DNA from: Phytoseiulus persimilis
Lineage: Eukaryota; Arthropoda; Arachnida; Mesostigmata; Phytoseiidae
Direction of reading: 5' to 3'
Length of the DNA stretch: 64,000 bases
Assembly: GCA_037576195.1 (NCBI GenBank)
Contig: CM075104.1
Coordinates: 28,040,211-28,104,210 of the forward strand
Shown piece after piece: positions 44,221 to 55,017 of the stretch (its first letter is position 1; each line of letters opens with the position of its first letter). Both the position numbers and the translations under genes were made by a program. The notes under the pieces were generated by a model that made no database searches, was not told the DNA's origin, and saw only the letters and a list, made by a program, of their open reading frames with translations.

Positions 44221-46565
44221 ATGTTCAGGTAAGCTTCCAGGCTTCTGCCATCTACGATTAGACTCCGTGAAGTGCTCCGCCAAGAAAATTCGGACTTGGA
44301 CGCACGTCGTACTCAATTGTACGGATGATGTTCGCAACCGGGTGAATGTAGCTGCCCGGGTCCGAGATCTACGTCGGACCTGGTTTGCACGCGACTGGGA
44401 GATCTATCGGATCGCTGCTCTAGAGCCTGAACTCCAACCTGGAGGTTCTGAGCATCAACCGAAAGTAGCGATACGGTGTTCAACGAATCACGACGCTCGT
44501 GAATGTTGGCAAGGTCTTTGCAGTGCAGTGGTCGATCGCGGATGCTCAATTTCTGCCGCGATTCGTACAAAAAGAACGAACACGCCAGGTGAGAGCACCG
44601 GGAGCCGACAAGGACGCTGTTCCAGTCTGCGTTTCCGCTTTGTTCGTAGTGGAAGTCTTCGCGCAAACTGCGTTGAGCCCCCTGCGCTCCCGCCGCTGTT
44701 GTAGACGTCGTTTAGTTCCCTTGCGACTAGTACCTTCGCAGACCGTATGGACGGACTATGACCGTACGAACCAGAACATCGACCACATGATGTCGAGCTC
44801 GTATGACTCTTCAGGGTTCAATGATACCAACCCACGAATGGTTGACTGTTTCCGCTGTTTTCTCAGCGTTAGTGTCGAGAGCAATAGCTGTCGCAATATT
44901 TTGACTTGAGAAGACAAATATTCGTTGCTGGCATGATGCTGCGAGATCCCCTCCCGAAAATCTGTTCAATGCTCCGTCAAAGTTGGCTGTCTCGTCTCAT
45001 TTCGACTTGGTTCTCGTCCGCTGAAAAACGAGCACCATCTGGGAAGCGATTCCAAAGATGTTGCTTGACCTCATTCTGAGTACAGAGCGGAGTACGTTCG
45101 CCGATTTGAGGGATATTGCGATTACCGCTGCCATACAGATTCAGATCGAATCAGAATCCTGGAACACAGTGTCGACAGCCCCATGCATATTTCTCACAAC
45201 ATCGATTTGCAAAACTAAGCTGACTTCTCTTCTTCCAGCATTGAGCAACGTGAGGCGATCGGGCGAGAAGCCGCGATGGAGCGTCAGAGAATGGTAGCCG
45301 GATCGGGAACCTTCTCAACGCACAAAACCGAGACTCAGGACCACACGCTCTTCGGAGCGCCGGTCAAGGTACTTTTCGCCTGAAAGGTTCAATGCCATTT
45401 TGGCAAACTCTCTTATCCACTCGGAACTGAGTTTGTATTCTGCTCCAGGTTGATCGGAAGGATGCGATTGCCCTCATGGCAAGAGGCGTGCTCGGAGATT
45501 TCCGGGATTTCTCGGAAATTATTCAGGCGTCGTGGGAGCCGATTCCAGATGGTCTCGGCCCACCGCGACCGGCTCAACGGCCGCCCACGACGCCTGTGCC
45601 GAAACCGCGTCTTCCGTCAACGGGACCACCTCCCGTCATTCCTCGGCCGGCGCGGAAACATCCGAAGGGGCCAACCGGGCTCACTTCGCAACCGGATTCT
45701 GAACAGGCTGCCGCTCGGTATTCGATGTCCTGGGCGCCTTCTCGGGTGTCGGCAGCGGCTCGGAAGAGGCCCATCTCGTCCGTGCGACCAAAAGCCGAAG
45801 AGCTCGCGGCTGAGATGAGTCGCGTAGAGAAAGTTCTGGACGAGATGAGGCTTCCTCCTCTGCTCGCTGACATCGAGGATCGAGGACGCCGGCAGCCCGA
45901 CCAAACGTCAGGCGAGATTGGTGCTGTCGAGGACATCCTGAAAAGGATGAAATTGCCTCCGCCGCTCAGCCCCATAAGGAGTCCTGCGAGGGATATGGTG
46001 GCTACGGCGAGGGTTCTACCCTCGACAGCAGCGACAACCGTCGCCAAGCGAGGCCGAAGACTGCCTGGTCGGGCGCCGGCTCGAGTCAGGGCCCCCCGCG
46101 TCTCAGGGGCGTCTGTCGTCCCCAAAAGGTACGTTCACGGTCTCCAAGTTCACAGCTCTAATTCTTTGCTTCTCCCCCATCTCCCGCGTGCCACTCTCCT
46201 CGGCAAAAGCTCCGAACGTTTATCGAACCATTCATATTGCAGGGACTTCCGTGACGTTCAAGTTCCGCATCCTGTTGCGGAGCTTTGCTTGTCATCGGAC
46301 AGCTCCGAGAGTGAGGACGACGAGAGGGCCCCTCAGGGCAACGGGCCAGACACGGCAGTCCGTGAGTAGATTTCCTGAGCTTCTAAGCCAAGATTCAAAG
46401 CTGAGCGAAGAGCTCCAGATCATGAGTCGCATTGAGTCTAATGAGAATTCGCTCCTTCAACTTCCAGACAACGTTTCCGTTGCCGCCGGGAAGAGTACTA
46501 CTCGCAAACCGAACACATCCTGGTTGTCTCCGGCAGCGAAGAAACCCCGGGGAGCGACGGCGTAG
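44221..46565 (+). CDS. Short AF4/FMR2 (lilliputian)-like protein, copy 2
   Basis: Same five-exon structure as copy 1: 44221-44228, 45239-45368, 45449-46128, 46243-46361, 46468-46565, all GT-AG, 344 codons. This copy reads LFGAPVKV, closest to the family form LFGEP. The two ELL-binding-like motifs are intact, the second with LPPPLSPI. In exon 3 it differs from copy 1 by about 15 amino-acid replacements against about 4 silent changes, with no indel. That is near or above neutral expectation, so either constraint is weak or change is favoured. AATAAA follows at 46595-46600. Confidence 0.55.
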
Positions 46566-46702
46566 TGGTCTGAAGAGGGAGCCGCCTGGTCTAGAATAAA
46601 CCGAGTCTTGAAACTAAGAAATTGGTATTCCTTCGCCGAAGTGCAGCGGTAGATTATACGGTCCGAGAGTTGTGCTCCGTTTGCAACCGAGCACACGGCA
46701 AG

Positions 46703-46729
46703 ATGCCGACTATGGGTGCTGAGAAGTAG
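46703..46729 (+). pseudogene. Small unrecognised gene, unit 2 copy, nonsense mutation
   Basis: The equivalent of the 37004 frame. An A-to-T change turns AAG into TAG at codon 9 (46727-46729), ending it at once. Homology to unit 1 continues downstream. Confidence 0.35.
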
Positions 46730-47525
46730 AAAGCGGGCATCCGAGATGCGCTAGGAGTTCTAGCCGTCACCATGATCGGTGAAGTAGGAGTAGGGACACT
46801 GTTTCCTGGCGAAGAACTCGCGCGGGCGGCAGCAACCTATGTCGAGTTCGATGAGTATCGTTGTGAAATACAAGAGAATTTATCGAAGGCGCCGCGGACC
46901 CTCTGAAAGACATCATGGGAGGTGAATGATTCGAGGGGAAACGCCTGGCGAGGAGCGAAACTCTCTTTTATCTCGTTGCACTCATCCGCTGAGCTTTGCG
47001 CGAGTAACCTGCAAGATCATTCGAAGAACTGTCCCGAAGGCGACACAACGACACCGCCGTCGTACGAAACGGGGAACAGGGAAAATCACTGATTGAGCTT
47101 TCCCATACGGACAGAGACATTTCTCTCCAAAGAACGCGGCCGTTGGGACTGGAGTGATTGTTGCATCACAGTCGGGCGATCAGGGGAAGCAGGGTTGAAC
47201 TCTCGACTTCATGAGACGCGATTGGAAAGCTCTGCGGGAGACCTGAAAATTCCGCTCGGAGAAACCGAAGACGCAAAAGCTTCAGTGAATTGCGAGGTAG
47301 TCACGATCATTGTGGATGGCAGTGCTTCCAAACCAGGTCTCAACGAAGCACTCCTGAGGGAACCAAGGGTTCTCCCAGTTGGACGAGCGCAAGTTTCTGA
47401 CCGGAGGAATCGAGCAGCACTCGTTTGCAACTGGGAAAGTTTGGGACTGGACCATACCCTCCTGGCTCTGCTCCATCCATCGTCCTCAACTTCTTAGGCC
47501 AGCGCATCCCGACGTTTCGCATCTA

Positions 47526-47996
47526 CTACAGGAGGCTCAGAGCCTCATTGAACATGATCTGATCGGATCTGTGACGCTTGCTGATATTGATGTGCAGAAA
47601 GCACGCGATCTTGGGGACTCCGATCTGGGAAAGGAGGTCATCCACTCGATGATTCAGGATGCGGTACCTCCGCTTGATGATACCATGTTCTGCTTCCACA
47701 GCCAATCGTATTTTCGTTGCACATAGAGAGTGGTTAGCCTCTCCTGTAGTCGACTGCTTCCGATCACCGTCAAAGGCTAGATCACAGACCACGGAACTCC
47801 GCTGTACCGGGTGAGGTACCACATCCCGGAATCCTTCATCCAAAAAGCAAACGTCGCCGGCCCTCGACAGCCCGTCCAGACCATTCGGATTGCAATCGCC
47901 GAGCGCGGTATCCATAATGGGAGCATAGTTGAGATCTGCAGTCAGCGGCCCTAATATGTCGACGACGTATCCTGCTGTTGTAAAGGTGAACAGCAT
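47526..47996 (-). pseudogene. PIF/Harbinger-type DDE transposase remnant
   Basis: 156 codons read in the minus direction. GYVVDILGPLTADLNYAPIM, then FLDEGFRDVVP (second catalytic Asp in an LD-x-GFRD motif), then ANHSLCATKIRLAVEAEHGIIKR (catalytic Glu in VEA-x-HG-x-IKR) match in order the C-terminal half of arthropod DDE_Tnp_4 (Harbinger/ISL2EU-like) transposases. The first catalytic Asp region and the N-terminal DNA-binding part are not visible in frame. It sits where unit 2 departs from units 1 and 3, so it marks an insertion or rearrangement private to unit 2. Confidence 0.65.
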
Positions 47997-48129
47997 TACT
48001 CCTTGTCAGAGGTATTAAACACTGAAGTTTTGAGCGCGTCAGAGTGCGACGCGTTACAAAGGAGTTATAGATCTGTGACATGATTGAGTTCAGGAATCTC
48101 TTCACCGAGGGAACTATATCGAATGAGTC

Positions 48130-49280
48130 TGTAGTTTTCGGAATCAAAGGTGGTGTTTCCGGCGTCCTTGTCAGCTTCGGAGAACTCTCAAAGAGGCGGA
48201 GCACACACCGAAAGACGTACTTGTGAATGCGGAAGAATCGCGAAAGCTTCTGCAAGTTCGCTTCGTTTAAGCCCAAGTAGCCTCCGATCCGGATACATGT
48301 GAGGCAGAACGCGAAGCCTCCGCTGGGGATCATATTTGAATTGGATTGGATAAGGTGAAGTTTGCGATGGCGGTTCCGGCAGCGGAAACCTTTGGGGAGT
48401 TCTCGTGCGATGTAGCTTTCGACTCCAAGATTATGGAAAGTCATGGTTCCCGATGATGCGCATGCGCTATCGGCTCAAACATCGCGGCACACAGGAGTCG
48501 GCGGAAGCGACCTCCAAGCGTCAGGGGCATTGTTCATAGACGATCGGTGGCTCATGTGTTCACATAGGTCTTTTGCACATTTAGACTCGGCATTTCGCCA
48601 CGCCCCTAGTCGGCATAACGCATCTGTGGCGCATTTGGATGGCTTTGCTCAACCTGTGAACATCACATCTTTCAGCCCATCGTTCAGTCTCAGGTCGGGC
48701 CTAGTGACTTCAGTGATTCATCTGTTTCTGGTCCCGTTACCTCTTGTTCGTCAGGCCTCGCCGCCACATTCGGCGGCTCGGTCAGTTCCGGCACTTTTCT
48801 TGGAGAGCGCTCACTCTTTCGTAGGAATTATCAGGTTCGAACATACGTCGCGTTCAGCTGCATGGAGTAGGTTTCCTACATCATCCAATTTCATGACTCA
48901 CTAGAGTTTTCTATACTGAGGGCTGGAAGGCTCTCAAGTGGGGGCCGCGTTGGAGCGTCAACGAAGAGTTGCCATGTCGGTTGGAATGTCCGGCTAGGAG
49001 CTTCTCCAGGGAATCGCGAGCTTCGTGCAAGCGAGAGATGAGTTCCGGTGGAGGTGCAGTTTCCTTGAGTGTTCGATCCAACTTTTGCAAACTCTCTCGC
49101 CAGATCGGATCTGGTGGAGCAATTTGAGGACCTGACGTCCGCGAACTTTTCCAGAAGGAGGGCCGGAGAAACTGACAAATCAATCGGATTTGATGGAGTA
49201 AGGATTTCATGGATTGGATCCTACAGTTTTCCGACCCGTCGGGAAAACATTTCGTTGCTCCCTCGTCGACCTCCAACGCC
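48130..49280. repeat. Diverged relative of 40.86-41.76 kb
   Basis: Shares stretches such as GGAAACCTT...GGAGTTCTCG and the GATGGCGGTTCCGGCAGCGG region with 40.86-41.76 kb at visibly lower identity than units 1 and 3 share. This marks an older duplication. A minus-strand frame here encodes a helical, protein-like run (WRESLQKLDRTLKET) of no known family. Confidence 0.5.
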
Positions 49281-49474
49281 GTAACCAGTGTTATATGCGA
49301 GGTTTCGTCCGACCAGGCTCTTCCGCTGTATTATACTGCTAGGGCACTGTAGCTTTTGTCGACGTTCTCATATACGCGGTTATGGTTATGGTTATTTATT
49401 GATCCTCCAATGAGATATCTACATTTTCTTTTATATACATATCACATGAGACCCAGTTCCTGGGGCGATTGCGT

Positions 49475-50039
49475 TCAGCGGATCTCTCGGGTTTCATTCT
49501 CCCATTTTTCCAGGGTCATTCTCGTATCCCTCCATGTCTCCTGTCTGCACTCCTCAGTCAGACCCAGTCTTCTAGCGAGTTCTTCCGTCTCGGGTTGATT
49601 GGTGACACATTTCATTATAATGTGGGGGATGGTTTCAGGCTCCCGTCCGCATCTTGTGCATCGGGTGTCGATTTCCTGGTATTTTGAACGGTGCACTCTA
49701 CTCGGTAACATTCCTGCCCGAGCCAGAGCCATCAGTGCGCTTCCGCGGTCGTTTGTATACAACCCAAATGGTGTGACACCTCGTTCTTTCCACTCTCGAT
49801 ATAGGGTTAGACTTGGTTTGGAGTTCATCGACTCCCTCCATGCCTGATCCATCTCTTCTCTCATCCGCTTCCTAACGGCTATGTTGAAGAGTCCGAACTT
49901 GGGTCTCCCATGCTCTCCGTATTCAAGAGGAATGTCCCAGCATGCGTATTTCGTTTTCAAGAGCTTCAGTCTACGAATCGCTTCGGTGTGTGTATTCTCG
50001 GTCGCCATCATGGATGGGATCATCCTTGGCCACCTGGTA
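49475..50039 (-). pseudogene. LINE 2 ORF2, C-terminal part with CCHC
   Basis: Reading on the minus strand, this continues the reverse transcriptase frame after the nested insertion. Joining at the duplicated SAMDP codons restores the run. It contains CTRCGREPETIPHIIMKC, a C-X2-C-X9-H-X4-C zinc motif typical of LINE ORF2 C-termini, and ends in a stop at 49475. Confidence 0.75.
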
Positions 50040-50054
50040 GGATCCATCGCACTT

Positions 50055-50806
50055 TTTTTTTTTAATTTGACGAGCGGTTTATTGGACCGATTTTCAGTAA
50101 CTTTTTGGCACGCTTGCAGTGAGTCATATGACTCGTAGTGCAATCACGTGGAAAATGCTTCTCCGCATTTCCTACCTAGTAAATAACAAGGAGATCTGAG
50201 GGGGGGGGGGGGTAATGGCACTGGAGCTGTGGAGTCGACATCAGTACAACAGTTTCTTCAGGTCGGGAAGGTTGGTTTTCTTGAGGTATTCCTTGAGGTG
50301 ATTAGTCAGGAAGGCTCTACGAGTTACCATCGGATTTTCGATATAGTTGCGAACGTCATCCGGCAACTCGTTGAACAGACAGCAGAAGTTCGGATAGGGG
50401 GTTCTTCGGCAAACATTTTTGCGGTAGTCAGTCGTTTTCAATCGTCTTGATTCGTTGAATCTGGTTCGGTGGTCATGGTTGGGACGGCCAAGATTGCCAC
50501 TAGCCGGTCCGACCAACTGAATAAGGGTCAGGGCATAGAGTTTGGTAAACTGCAGGGCGTTTAGTCTGGCGAATAGCGGTCCAGACCCATCTAGTCGTCC
50601 GGCATTACAGGCGAGTCTAATTGCTCTTTTCTGGAGAACGGATACCTGATCAGTGAGTGTGGTCATTGTTCCCCCGTATATCGGGAGCATATAGCGGATG
50701 TTAGAGTCACAGAGAGCAAAGTATAGCGATTTTCTCAGCTGGAAGGGGCAAATGGAACGTATCCTAGATAGTACTGCGATTCCGGATCGAAGTTTGGTGA
50801 CACCTT
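50055..50806 (-). mobile_element. 5'-truncated LINE nested in LINE 2
   Basis: A 752-bp insertion with the perfect 15-bp target duplication GGATCCATCGCACTT (50040-50054 and 50807-50821). Its A tail is seen as the T run next to 50054. Minus-strand frame 50241-50806 encodes the last part of a reverse transcriptase ORF: RKSLYFALCDSNIRYMLPIYGG, VLQKRAIRLACN, LFARLNALQFTKLYAL. This layout suits CR1/L2-like LINEs, but the clade is uncertain. A run of 13 G (50200-50212) lies in its 3' UTR. Because it interrupts LINE 2, it is younger than LINE 2. Confidence 0.85.
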
Positions 50807-50821
50807 GGATCCATCGCACTT

Positions 50822-52923
50822 ATTCGTGCGAAGTAGCGAATCTTGCTCTGAGCCTCTCTGGCTTCGAAGGTTGACCATCCGAGTTCTCCTAATATGAAGT
50901 CGGAGGCAACCTTGTGTCCTGCGATTCCCATGGCCCATTTTCCTGCCGCGACCTGTGTTCTGTCGAACATAGCCGTCAGCTGCTTCGTCGCCCGTGATGC
51001 TAACGCCGCGTTGGCGTACGTTAGTTTGGGCACCCCTGTGGCTTTCCATTGGATCCTTGTGATTTCGAATCGGTTGAAAGTCCACATGGCTTGGGCGTGT
51101 AGTCTCGGCAACGTATTGTGCGCCTCCCTCTTCCAGTCTTGTTCTTGCTGGCATAGATAGTTTACTTCGTTGCTTATTTTAATTCCCAGGTATTTGTAGT
51201 GGTCCTGGAATTCGATTCTCTTGCCCTGCACCGTCAGTTCTCTTGGCTCTCCCAGTCTCTCTGTGTTGAAGATGACGATAGCGCTCTTCGATGGGTTGAA
51301 CGTGAGATCTTTCTCGGTTCCCATCTCTGTGGTGACCGCAAGTAAAATGGTTATCTCCTCGTAGGTGCGCCCTGACAGTACCAGATCGTCTGCATACAGC
51401 AGTTCCGGTAGCTTTGAGCTCCTCGTTTCGCCGTCTGCTCGAACAGTCAGTTCGAAACCACACCTAGTCCATAGGAGTCGGTTCTCCAGTTCTGATATAT
51501 ATAGCGCAAACAGGATTGGTGACAGTGGGCAGCCCTGCCTCAGTCCAATTTTTGTGTCTAGTCTTGACGATGCGTAATGTCCGTGTTTGACTAAGACACC
51601 ATTGTCTGTGTATATGGCCTTAAGGAGTTGTATCCATCCTTCGTCCATGCCAAGGTCCGTCAATGTCATCCATAGTTGGTCTCTTGTTATCCTGTCGTAT
51701 GCTTTGGAGCAGTCCAGGAAACATGCGATCAACCCTTCTCCTCTTTTTCGGGATAGCTCAATGGCCGACGTGAGGATGAATAGGTTGTCCTCCCCGCGTC
51801 TGCCCTGTCTGAACCCGTTCTGCATTTCGCCGAGTATTTCTTCCGTCTCGATCCATTCGGATATTCTGGCCGCTATTATTTTCGTAAATATCCGATAGAG
51901 CACCGTCGATACCGTTATAGGGCGGTACGTTTCCAGTATCCCTTTTCTGGAATTCGATTTTTCGATCATGGACACTCGGCCGTCTCTCCAGTCTACTGGA
52001 AACGGTTCTTCTCCGTTTAGGATGGCATTGAATATCCTCGTTAGGTTACTGATGCCCTCCTGGTCCAGTTCTTTCAGCACCGTTGCCGGGATTTGGTCTT
52101 CCCCGGCCGCGGTCCGACTGGACATCTGTGAGAGGATGTGGTCAACCTCTGTGTCCGTCGTCGTCATGCCCGAGCACCCACCTAGCACCGGTGGGCTCCT
52201 TTCGTGGTCTGCTAGTTCTGCCATCAGGACTTCACATCCGACCTCTGTCAGGTGCCGTTGTATGTCATCCTCTGCGATTTGGTTACCGTCTCGGTTTTTC
52301 ACTCTTTCTGGCTCCTTGTTTTTTCGGTTGTGGTTCGCAATGTATCTCCAGAATCTCTTTGCTCTTTCGCTCCCTGGGCCGCTGAGGATTTTCCTACTCA
52401 TGGCCTCGTAGCGTGCTCTCTCCTCTATGATGAATGCTTCACTCAGGAGTTTCTGATTGATGTGGAGTTTGGCCATTTTTCGAGCTATCTCGTCTCGGTC
52501 CTGTCCCTTCCTTGCTTCCCGAAGCTCCCTGCTCGCCTTTCTTTTGGCTTCCATGGCTTCTCTGGTGGCTGGTGAGTTGTACATTGCTTTTTTCCTTACT
52601 TTGACTTCTCTGGTTGCTTTCTGGATGCCTGCTCTCAGTGCTTCGGTGAAAGAGTGGTAGTCCACTCTGCCTCCGCCTCTTGTCTGACGCCTGATAGTTT
52701 CAGTTGCTCTGTCGGCGGCAGCCTTTTTGTTCGTGATGCGGATCCTTGGTATGATCGGCCTGGGTTTTTCCACAGTAACCCGGCACGTCATGATGATGAG
52801 GTTATGGTCGCTTATTTGCGTCATCTCCCTCCTTTCATCTACAACCATTTTCTGAAACGATTTAATAATTTCACCGTTGCAGAGGAAATAGTCTATTGTT
52901 GCGTCTCGTGTGTTTTCCTTCAC
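50822..52923 (-). pseudogene. LINE 2 ORF2, reverse transcriptase part
   Basis: About 700 codons on the minus strand. It starts inside the endonuclease (ATIDYFLC, then ISDHNLI with the SDH triad). Reverse transcriptase follows: AAGEDQIPATVLKEL, YRPITVSTVLYRIFTKI, FLDCSKAYDRI, GLRQGCPLSPILF and catalytic LLYADDLVL. It ends at the nested insertion. One base of frameshift near 52905-52912 separates it from the upstream endonuclease frame, so the element is dead in this copy although the reverse transcriptase run itself is uninterrupted. Confidence 0.85.
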
Positions 52924-53338
52924 ACTGATCGACTGAGTTTAGGATTACTAAGCTATGGTGTTCGATGAACTCCAGTAGTATTCTCCCTCTTGTATTATTG
53001 TAGTCGGCAAATGAGTGAGTGTGGGCATTGAAGTCTCCCCCTATAATTAATCCTTTCCCGGTACATTCTTTTTCAATGAATTCGGTTACGGTTCTCATTT
53101 GCTTCCTGTTCGACGCTACTGCCGTGTGCGCGCAGTAGATCGATATCATGATCCATGGTACTCCCAGCGTCTTCAGCTCGACTGCAATCCAGTCCTCACC
53201 CTCCCCTCTTCTCTCGAGGTTCAGGTGGTCTGCGGCGAGGATCCCTACGCCCCCAAAGGCTTGTCTACCCGTGGGGCCCGATCTGTTGTTCCCGAACCAT
53301 CTGAAACCTTCCATCCTTGGCGGCTTCTCCTGATTCAT
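52905..53338 (-). pseudogene. LINE 2 ORF2, endonuclease part
   Basis: Minus-strand frame with FGGVGILA, WIMISIYCAH and GGDFNAHT (catalytic GDFN), continuing to CEGKHTR before the frameshift. Upstream, the N-terminal endonuclease motif ISALNLKGART is in another frame with a stop at about 53349-53351, giving a second break. Known family role: nicking of target DNA. Confidence 0.75.
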
Positions 53339-53517
53339 AAGTTTGGATTCACTTCAGGATGTCCGAGCGCTGGGCTTCCATGATTTCTTCGATAGCCATC
53401 GCCCATTTTTTCCTATGGGTTCTGGCTCCTTTCAAGTTGAGGGCCGAGATGCGTAGGGTTTGTCCGGTTTCTGCTCTTCCGTCAGCCCGGGGTCTCCCTC
53501 GGCCCCTCCTCCTCCGA

Positions 53518-53922
53518 TTAGGATCGATGTTGAGGGTTGCTCCTCACCGTGAGGATTTTTCCTCCTCCCGGTGGGCCCTCATTGCCCCTTCTCGGAGTTT
53601 GCCGCTGTTGTTCGGAGTTCGACCATGTTACAAAAGTACCACGGTTGGTATGAGCATTTGAATGTTCAACGATCGGAATGATAACAAATTTACGGGAGTA
53701 TTCCGTGGTAGCGATCTCTGGAGGCTCCTTAAAAACAGAATCATTCTCCCTTCGCATTCGGACGTTTTTCTCAAGTATGGCGAGTCTGAAACTATAGCAA
53801 CCGATCGAGGACTGATACTGTCTTAAGACATCCCCAAAGTTTCCCGAAGCCCTGCTGATAACATCGCCGAAACGATCGTGGAAGATGGGAGGATCATTCC
53901 TGATGGTGTCCCAGACCGTCAT
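53518..53922 (-). other. Unrecognised minus-strand open frame
   Basis: 134 codons that read protein-like in the middle (GNFGDVLRQYQSSIGCYSF, EPPEIATTEYSRKFVII), with no recognised family. It may be flank of LINE 2 or its ORF1 region. No zinc knuckle is visible. Coding status is not established. Confidence 0.2.
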
Positions 53923-53955
53923 CGGAAGTTGTTAGGTCCGTGCAGTGGACTTCTT

Positions 53956-54154
53956 TGTTTTCCGGCTGAACTTCTCAGCCAGCCCTCAGAAGTGTCCTGG
54001 GATCACCTTTCGGTATTGATTCAGCAACACTCCCTATCGCCTCGCAAATCCCACAGCGGGCGGTGGGCTTGGGTCTTAAGATGGCTTATCTCTTTTTACC
54101 ACATAAAAATTTTTTGTTGTCGGCCGGGGATCGAACCCGCGATTGCTAGGCGGC
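53956..54154 (-). mobile_element. tRNA-derived SINE, 5'-truncated
   Basis: Second copy of the SINE at 8894, about 199 bp, on the minus strand, with target duplication GGACTTCTT (53947-53955 and 54155-54163). The B box (GGTTCGATCCC on the minus strand) is present, but the sequence ends a few bases 5' of it, so the A box is missing and this copy is unlikely to be transcribed. Extra T residues and a shortened AT-rich middle distinguish it from the other two copies. Confidence 0.88.
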
Positions 54155-54163
54155 GGACTTCTT

Positions 54164-55017
54164 GGACATATCCAGACGGATCCCCAAGCTAATCTCTGGT
54201 GTATAGTCAGATCTTCGACGAACTCCAGAACGGCTCCGAAAAAAACCAACCCGTTCAGCGGAGCCGTTCAGTGGCTCGCTTTCATTGCTCATTGCCTCTC
54301 ATTGCTACTTCGGTCTGAAGCTGTTGAGCTCTCAGGATCTCAACGACACGTATGTATTGTATAGCATCTGGGAGGACGCAAAGATCAGTCAAGATATGGC
54401 CAGGAGCTTGCGATGGCCGAAAACCAGCTTTCGGTAAACATTATCAAGACGGCCCATGGGAGCTGGGTTGATTCGTGGTTTCGTTCCAGCATGGCATCCA
54501 GGTTCAGCAAGTCCGCGATGATCACTGATCTCAAGCACAAAGACTCCTCTTGGAGCACTGCTTCCTTCTTGGCTCGCATGAGAGAGAGCGATCGCCAAGA
54601 CTAAGAAAGGATGGAAGGCATGCAATATGTAGCTTGGGAGCGACCTAGAGCGAACCCTCCGAAAAAGGACAGGAAGCCGATTTCAAGCAGCATCCCGATT
54701 CCCGAAAATAGGATCCAAGAGAAGTCCGCTAAAAGAAGTCGCCGGGGACTGAATGAACAACGAGCGGTGGATATCTACGAAGAACACTGCTATGCGCGGA
54801 AACAGCCCCCAGTCAATGCGAAGACTGATAAAATGGAAAAACAGGAGGTCCGCGTAGAAACGGACGCACGATTCACGGGGCGCCCCGGAATGAGTTTGAA
54901 GAGACCATCAAACCGTAAGATAGAGCGCATCAACACAAAGCAACGTTGCTTGGAAGCGAGCGATCAACCCACGAAGACTGCGATGGATTCGGTGAGGGAG
55001 GTGTCATCTTTCACCAA
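54164..55017. other. No gene recognised, left of unit 3
   Basis: Two open frames on the plus strand (54413-54604, 63 codons; 54611-55096, 161 codons, Lys/Arg-rich) match nothing known with confidence. The homology shared with the flank of array C begins at about 55018. Confidence 0.4.

Larger units (their letters stand above)
41800..49300 (+). repeat. Segmental duplication unit 2
   Basis: Homologous to unit 1 from about 41.8 to 47.42 kb and then, after a break holding a Harbinger-like remnant (47.5-48.0 kb), again at 48.13-49.0 kb, where it resembles 40.86-41.76 kb at lower identity. The segment equivalent to 37.7-40.8 kb, including the hAT remnant, is missing. Its right side is overrun by the minus-strand LINE. 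Confidence 0.85.
49379..53540 (-). mobile_element. Decayed non-LTR retrotransposon (LINE 2)
   Basis: Minus-strand element with endonuclease, reverse transcriptase and C-terminal CCHC regions spread over three frames. The 3' end is probably the short tandem repeat ATAACC at 49379-49400 (read on the minus strand), about 75 bp after the stop. The 5' limit is unclear; the last recognisable endonuclease sequence (LRISALNLKGA) is near 53460. A second LINE fragment is inserted within it. It differs from the 14.5-kb LINE in sequence (GLRQGCPLSPILF and not GVPQGSVLGP), so it is a different family; clade not determined. Confidence 0.8.

Noticed and set aside
54250..54604. Possible remnant of the AFF C-terminal homology domain (SIWEDAKISQDMAR and SAMITDL runs)
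   Set aside because: The resemblance to the end of AFF proteins is short, crosses frames and lacks the conserved surrounding residues. It is too weak to annotate.
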